Below are positions 59,716 to 64,000 of a DNA stretch of 64,000 bases, in pieces. A program made the position numbers and the translations under genes. The notes below the pieces were generated by a model that was not told the origin of the DNA, searched no databases, and saw only the letters and a list, made by a program, of their open reading frames with translations. Positions within the stretch are counted from its first letter, which is position 1; each line of letters begins with the position of its first letter. This DNA is from Urinicoccus timonensis (GTDB lineage Bacteria > Bacillota > Clostridia > Tissierellales > Peptoniphilaceae): positions 1 to 64,000 of the forward strand of contig NZ_OCTU01000006.1 of the NCBI RefSeq assembly GCF_900232945.1, given 5' to 3'.

Positions 59716-61545
59716 ATGAGCAAAATTATTGGTATTGATTTAGGAACAACAAACTCAGCTGTAGCTGTTATGGAAGGTGGAGATTCCATCATTATTCCAA
59801 ACATTGAAGGAAACCGTACAACACCTTCAGTAGTGGCTTTTACAAAAGATGGGGAAAGACTGGTTGGAGAAACAGCAAAACGTCAAGCAATCACAAATCC
59901 TGACCGGACAATTGCTTCTATTAAAAGACACATGGGAAGTGACTACAGTGTAGAAATAGATGGCAAGAAATACTCTCCTCAAGAAATTTCAGCTATGATC
60001 TTACAAAAATTAAAAGCAGATGCTGAAAGCTACCTGGGAGAAAAAGTAACTGATGCTGTTATCACTGTTCCAGCTTACTTTACAGATGCCCAAAGACAAG
60101 CTACAAAAGACGCAGGAAAAATTGCTGGTCTAGAAGTTAAACGGATAGTCAATGAACCAACAGCCGCTGCCTTGGCCTATGGAGAAGACAAGGATCAAGA
60201 TTCACAAACTGTTATGGTCTTTGACCTTGGAGGAGGAACTTTTGACGTGTCCATCCTGGAATTATCTGATGGAGTCTTTGAAGTTCATGCAACTCGAGGC
60301 AACAACAAACTTGGTGGGGATGACTTTGATAACCGTGTTATTGACTTTATTGCTGAATCCTTTAAAAAGGAACACGATGTTGACTTAAAGGCTGACAAGA
60401 TGAGCCTTCAACGTCTAAAAGAAGCTGCTGAAAAGGCTAAAAAAGAATTATCTTCAACCATGTCTACAAATATCAACCTTCCCTTTATTACTGCAACAGC
60501 AGAAGGTCCACTTCACTTAAATATGGACCTAACTCGGGCTAAGTTTGATGACTTAACCAAAGACCTTGTAAAGGCAACAGAAGGACCAGTTAAAGAAGCC
60601 TTAAAGGATGCTGGTTTATCTGCAGGAGATATTGATAAGGTCTTACTTGTTGGTGGATCTACCCGGATTCCTGCTGTTCAAGATTCAGTTAAAAAATTAA
60701 TCGGCAAAGACCCACAAAAAGATATTAACCCAGATGAATGTGTAGCCCTAGGTGCTGCAATCCAAGGGGGAGTTTTAAGTGGAGATGTAAAAGACTTACT
60801 TTTACTTGACGTAACTCCCTTGTCTCTAGGCCTTGAAACCATGGGTGGGGTTACTACACGCTTAATTGAAAGAAATACAACAATTCCTACAAAAAAATCT
60901 CAAGTGTTTACAACAGCTGCAGATAACCAAACCAGCGTAGATATTCATGTTCTTCAAGGGGAACGTCAAATGGCAGCAGACAATGTGACCTTGGGCCGCT
61001 TCCAACTTGATGGAATTGCGCCAGCTCGCCGAGGAATCCCTCAAATCGAAGTTACCTTTGATATTGATGCCAACGGAATCGTAAATGTTTCTGCCAAGGA
61101 TTTAGGAACTGGAAAGGAACAACACATTACCATCACTTCCTCTTCCAACCTAACAGACCAAGAAATTGAAGAAAAGGTTAAAGAAGCAGAAATGTATGCA
61201 GAAGAAGATAGCAAGAAGAAAGAATCTATTGAAGTGAAAAACAATGCAGATTCTATGATTTACCAAGCAGAAAACACCTTGAAAGAAGTTGAAGGTAAGA
61301 TTGGTGATGATGATAAGAAAAAGGTTGAAGATGCTGTCGCAGCCTTAAAAGAAGTAAAAGATTCAGACGATATTGATGCAATCAAAGCAAAAACTGAAGA
61401 ATTAACTCAAGCCTTCTATGCAATTTCTGAAAAGCTCTACCAAGAAAATGCGGCTCAAGGAAATCCTGGAGAAGCTGACGGTTCTGAAGAAAATGTAACC
61501 GATGCTGACTATGAAGTTGTAGACGAAGACGAAGATCAAGAATAA
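59716..61545 (+). CDS. dnaK: Molecular chaperone DnaK (Hsp70)
   Basis: This 609-aa Hsp70 has the ATPase domain with [18 protein letters not shown] (residues 4-21), [15 protein letters not shown] near residue 170 and [14 protein letters not shown] near residue 310, the linker [16 protein letters not shown], the substrate-binding domain to about residue 500 and a helical lid, ending in an acidic EEVD-like tail (DEDEDQE). Codon use is A-rich, like the HU gene, fitting high expression. AGGAGG precedes the ATG. A terminator follows, so dnaJ is not co-transcribed directly. Confidence 0.98.
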   Translation: MSKIIGIDLGTTNSAVAVMEGGDSIIIPNIEGNRTTPSVVAFTKDGERLVGETAKRQAITNPDRTIASIKRHMGSDYSVEIDGKKYSPQEISAMILQKLKADAESYLGEKVTDAVITVPAYFTDAQRQATKDAGKIAGLEVKRIVNEPTAAALAYGEDKDQDSQTVMVFDLGGGTFDVSILELSDGVFEVHATRGNNKLGGDDFDNRVIDFIAESFKKEHDVDLKADKMSLQRLKEAAEKAKKELSSTMSTNINLPFITATAEGPLHLNMDLTRAKFDDLTKDLVKATEGPVKEALKDAGLSAGDIDKVLLVGGSTRIPAVQDSVKKLIGKDPQKDINPDECVALGAAIQGGVLSGDVKDLLLLDVTPLSLGLETMGGVTTRLIERNTTIPTKKSQVFTTAADNQTSVDIHVLQGERQMAADNVTLGRFQLDGIAPARRGIPQIEVTFDIDANGIVNVSAKDLGTGKEQHITITSSSNLTDQEIEEKVKEAEMYAEEDSKKKESIEVKNNADSMIYQAENTLKEVEGKIGDDDKKKVEDAVAALKEVKDSDDIDAIKAKTEELTQAFYAISEKLYQENAAQGNPGEADGSEENVTDADYEVVDEDEDQE

Positions 61546-61588
61546 GACTAGCAAGCTTTTAATGAGATATATAGGCTGTTGCCAAAGA

Positions 61589-61621
61589 TAAGAGGGGCTC
61601 AATTTTGAGCCCTTCTTTTTT
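61589..61621 (+). terminator. Terminator of the hrcA-grpE-dnaK operon
   Basis: Stem around GGGCTCAA/TTGAGCCC (61595-61611), extended with AAGA/TTCTT, followed by TTTTT. Confidence 0.92.
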
Positions 61622-61710
61622 ATCATGGTTAGGGGATAGGTTTTTTTAAGGGATCGAAAAAAAACAAGTTGCCTTGGAAAGTAAGAAAAAGAGGAAATTC
61701 TACCTATTTT

Positions 61711-61720
61711 ATGCTATAAT
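61711..61720 (+). promoter_or_regulatory. Extended -10 promoter element of the DEAD-box helicase gene
   Basis: TGC plus TATAAT (61715-61720). No good -35 box is visible. Start expected near 61727, just upstream of a leader terminator-like hairpin. Confidence 0.55.
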
Positions 61721-61738
61721 GATAAAAGAAAGAACTTG

Positions 61739-61766
61739 AAGGCCGGGTGAATCTCGGCCTTTTTTG
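61739..61766 (+). terminator. Leader hairpin (possible attenuator) before the DEAD-box helicase gene
   Basis: AAGGCCGGG (61739-61747) pairs with CTCGGCCTT (61753-61761, one wobble), loop TGAAT, then TTTTG. It lies after the predicted start and 28 bp before the coding region, so it would end leader transcripts unless bypassed. Confidence 0.75.
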
Positions 61767-61793
61767 TTTAAAAAATACAATTAGGAGAATATA

Positions 61794-63440
61794 TTGAGAT
61801 TTAATAAATTAAACTTATCTAAAGAACTTTTACGGGCCATTGACGATATGGGATTTGAAAGGCCTTCAGAGGTCCAGGAAGCAACAATTCCCTACATTCT
61901 TCAGGGGAATGATATTTTAGCCCAAGCCCAAACTGGAACAGGAAAGACAGCCTCTTTTGGGATTCCCATGATTGAAAAGATTCAAGATAAGCAATTAAAA
62001 TCCCCCCAAGGCCTGGTCCTAGTTCCGACTAGAGAACTGGCGAGACAGGTGACGGAAGAATTAAAAAAACTTGCTAAGTATAAAAGATTTATCAAGCTGG
62101 CGGCTATTTATGGTGGCGCTGATATGGGTAAACAATTAAGCCAACTTAGAAATGGGACAAGCATTGTTGTTGGAACTCCCGGCAGAATTATGGACCATAT
62201 GAAGAGAAAAAGCCTTCAGCTGGATCAGCTGGAATTTTTAGTCTTGGATGAAGCAGACGAAATGTTTGATATGGGTTTTAGGGATGACATGAAGACCATT
62301 ATTGAAAAGACCAATCCAAACCGTCAAACCCTGTTTTTTTCTGCTACTTTTGACAACAATATTAAGGATTTTTCCAAACTCTACCAAGATAAGCCTAAAA
62401 AGGTTATTCTTGAAAAGAAAGAATTAACAGCTGAAAAAATCCACCAATACTATTTGGAATTAAACAGGAATATGAAGACGGAGATATTAAACAGACTCCT
62501 GCTAATCCATAGACCCAACAAGTCCATTATCTTTTGCAATACCAAGAAAATGGTTGATAGCTTGGAAGTTGAAATGGCCCAAAAAGGATACCAAGTGGCC
62601 TCTCTACATGGAGATATGAGACAATCTTCCAGGGACCAAGTGATGAAAAAGTTTAGAGACGGCAGTATTGACCTATTAATTGCAACGGATGTAGCGGCTC
62701 GAGGCTTAGATGTATCCGATATTGATTTGGTCTTTAACTATGACCTACCCCAACAATCTGAATACTATGTCCATAGGATTGGCCGGACAGCCAGGGCGGG
62801 GAAAAAAGGTATCTCCTTTACTTTTGTGACAAATAAGGACTATGACAAATTTAGAGAAATTGAAGACTATGCTAATATAAAAATGGACAAAATGAGCCTA
62901 CCTACAAAAAAAGATGTGGAAAAAGAAGGTATGGAAAGCTTGTATGAAAGAGTTAATAAGAGCATAGTTCCATCAGCAGATCAAGAAGAATACACAGACC
63001 TCTTAAATAGGCTCTTAGGTCAAGGACACAGCCTCTATGATATTGGGGCATCTCTGTTAAAGATGGTAAACCAAGAAGCCAATAATGTAACTCTGGTCGA
63101 ACTTGACAAGGTAGACTTTGGCAAAAAGTTTGAATTGTCTAGGTCAAAAAAATCAGGAAATTTTGGAAAAAAGGGCAAGAAGGACTGGGGAAATAAAAAA
63201 ATCCAAGGGCCGAAGATCTTCATCAACAAGGGAAAAAGAGACGGTGTCGACTCAAGAGAAGTTATCCGTTTAATTAGAAGATATACTGATGTGGCCACTA
63301 AGGATATTGGGCGAATTAATATTATGCCCAATTTTACCTTTGTGGAAATTCCAAAATCCAAGATTAAAAAGGCCATAAAAGATTTAAACGGTAAAAAGAT
63401 TAAAGGCAAGCCTTTTAAGGCGGAATATTCAGAAAAATAA
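61794..63440 (+). CDS. DEAD-box RNA helicase with DbpA-like C-terminal domain
   Basis: This 548-aa helicase has the Q motif GFERPSEVQEATIP near residue 19, motif I AQTGTGKT, motif Ia VPTRELARQ, motif II LDEADEM, motif III FSATF, and motif VI HRIGRTARAGKKG near residue 330. A basic linker (about residues 445-480) leads to a C-terminal RNA-binding domain of the DbpA type (INIMPNFTFVEIPKSKI). It resembles CshA/DeaD helicases in ribosome assembly or cold response. TTG start after TTAGGAGAA. It sits between dnaK and dnaJ, an unusual place. Confidence 0.93.
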   Translation: MRFNKLNLSKELLRAIDDMGFERPSEVQEATIPYILQGNDILAQAQTGTGKTASFGIPMIEKIQDKQLKSPQGLVLVPTRELARQVTEELKKLAKYKRFIKLAAIYGGADMGKQLSQLRNGTSIVVGTPGRIMDHMKRKSLQLDQLEFLVLDEADEMFDMGFRDDMKTIIEKTNPNRQTLFFSATFDNNIKDFSKLYQDKPKKVILEKKELTAEKIHQYYLELNRNMKTEILNRLLLIHRPNKSIIFCNTKKMVDSLEVEMAQKGYQVASLHGDMRQSSRDQVMKKFRDGSIDLLIATDVAARGLDVSDIDLVFNYDLPQQSEYYVHRIGRTARAGKKGISFTFVTNKDYDKFREIEDYANIKMDKMSLPTKKDVEKEGMESLYERVNKSIVPSADQEEYTDLLNRLLGQGHSLYDIGASLLKMVNQEANNVTLVELDKVDFGKKFELSRSKKSGNFGKKGKKDWGNKKIQGPKIFINKGKRDGVDSREVIRLIRRYTDVATKDIGRINIMPNFTFVEIPKSKIKKAIKDLNGKKIKGKPFKAEYSEK

Positions 63441-63476
63441 AGAGGCCCCAGCCAAAAATGACAAGGAGATAGAAAG

Positions 63477-63504
63477 ACGAGGAGGAAAAAAGCCTCGTTT
63501 TTTC
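63477..63504 (+). terminator. Terminator after the helicase gene
   Basis: ACGAGG (63478-63483) with CCTCGT (63493-63498), then TTTTT. Confidence 0.72.
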
Positions 63505-63542
63505 AAGTGGACTAGGCTATAAAAGCTTGGAAGGGGTCTTAT

Positions 63543-63562
63543 AGGGAAGTCTTCCCTTTTTT
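63543..63562 (+). terminator. Second hairpin ahead of dnaJ
   Basis: AGGGAA (63543-63548) with TTCCCT (63552-63557), 3-base loop, then TTTTT. A second terminator in series, or part of the dnaJ leader. Confidence 0.6.
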
Positions 63563-63614
63563 ATGGATATCAGGTACAATATTATCATTTGAATTGATAG
63601 AAAGTGGGATTGGA

Positions 63615-64000
63615 TTGAGAGATTTTTATGAAATTTTAGGAATCAAAAAAGAAGCAACACAAAGAGAAATAAAAAAAGCCTATCGAGTCCAGGCGAAAAA
63701 ATATCATCCGGATTTAAATCCTGGAGACAAGGAAGCAGAGCAGCAATTTAAGGAGGTTACCCTGGCCTATGAGGTTCTAAGTGATGAAAGTAAGAGACAA
63801 AACTATGACCTCTATGGGGAAGACTCTTTAAAAGATGGTTTTTCTGGTCAAGGTGGTTTTGGCGGCTTTGGAGATATTTTTGGCGACCTTTTTGATATCT
63901 TTGGTGGCGGATTTTCAGGAAATTATGCTTCAAACAATCAAAAAGTTCCCAAAAGAGGCGGAGATATTCGCGCTGATGTGGAGCTTGACTTTAAAGAAGC
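63615..64000 (+). CDS. dnaJ: Chaperone protein DnaJ (5' part, cut by window end)
   Basis: A TTG at 63615 opens a frame running off the window with 128 codons visible: [21 protein letters not shown]-domain HPD in [14 protein letters not shown], then a Gly/Phe-rich region ([20 protein letters not shown]) and the start of the next domain ([13 protein letters not shown]). The J-domain stimulates DnaK ATPase. A weak GTGGGAT lies upstream. It is separated from dnaK by the helicase gene. The zinc-finger part is beyond the window. Confidence 0.94.
   Translation, partial: MRDFYEILGIKKEATQREIKKAYRVQAKKYHPDLNPGDKEAEQQFKEVTLAYEVLSDESKRQNYDLYGEDSLKDGFSGQGGFGGFGDIFGDLFDIFGGGFSGNYASNNQKVPKRGGDIRADVELDFKE

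Noticed and set aside
1-64000. CRISPR array, rRNA operon or replication origin
   Set aside because: No regularly spaced repeats, rRNA sequence, or DnaA-box cluster was seen on reading the window.

Overview
The window looks like a chromosomal segment of a low-to-moderate G+C, anaerobic, non-sporulating Firmicute. Gene order points to the Tissierellia/Peptoniphilaceae side of the Clostridia; this is inferred from synteny and protein sequence by eye, with no database search. Supporting signs are a CIRCE-controlled hrcA-grpE-dnaK locus, strong AGGAGG ribosome sites, frequent TTG/GTG starts, TATAAT promoters with 17-bp spacers, and a NfnAB-type flavoprotein pair typical of anaerobes. Two gene strings follow the Bacillus/Clostridium order (glmU-prs-pth-mfd-prsA-yabN/mazG-HU-rqcP-divIC-S1-tilS-hpt-ftsH and comEC-holA-rpsT-lepA-hemW-hrcA-grpE-dnaK), but the sporulation genes usually found between these markers (spoVT, yabP/yabQ, spoIIE, gpr, spoIIP) are absent.

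Layout. 1-131: the end of an IS3-family element. 168-1952 (minus): a CofE-like glutamate ligase family protein and 5-formyl-THF cyclo-ligase. 2074-10955: cell division and peptidoglycan remodelling (ftsE, ftsX, a coiled-coil M23 hydrolase, ctpA), then uvrB-uvrA. 10965-14231: an L,D-transpeptidase and a polar amino-acid ABC transporter with an unexplained structured leader. 14420-28864: the conserved glmU-to-ftsH block covering UDP-GlcNAc and PRPP supply, peptidyl-tRNA recycling, transcription-coupled repair, protein folding, nucleotide sanitation, HU, RQC, division, tRNA-Ile lysidylation and FtsH. 28865-29734: two unlisted small genes (a 53-aa strongly cationic protein and a 26-aa hydrophobic peptide following fur) around one large hairpin. 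29865-37594: a co-directional run with YbaK, a phosphohexomutase, a degenerate PfkB-type protein, an isochorismatase-family hydrolase, a YhaO/YhaN-like nuclease pair, a second metallophosphoesterase and a CYTH protein. 37654-42121: PEP synthase, a CapA-like lipoprotein, TraX, tRNA-Leu(CAG). 42262-45147: an isolated phage Gp157-like gene, a candidate Fur-controlled small RNA, and nfnB/nfnA on the minus strand. 45319-49625: proB-proA-thrC-thrB. 49632-50759 (minus): an AlaX-like protein lacking its zinc ligands. 50830-57998: comEC-holA, rpsT (minus), lepB-lepA-hemW. 58147-64000: hrcA-grpE-dnaK, a DEAD-box helicase behind a leader hairpin, and dnaJ cut by the window end.

Most of the window is ordinary core genome, and I do not see an obvious new defence or metabolic island. 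The best leads for something undescribed are small and non-coding: (1) a complete promoter + Fur-box-like operator + roughly 108-nt transcript + terminator at 42766-42910; (2) perfect 10-bp inverted repeats bracketing the ftsH promoter; (3) the two small ORFs sharing a bidirectional hairpin beside fur; (4) the leader with overlapping small ORFs ahead of the amino-acid transporter. Two proteins (32000-32902 and 49632-50759) look like family members that have lost their catalytic residues.
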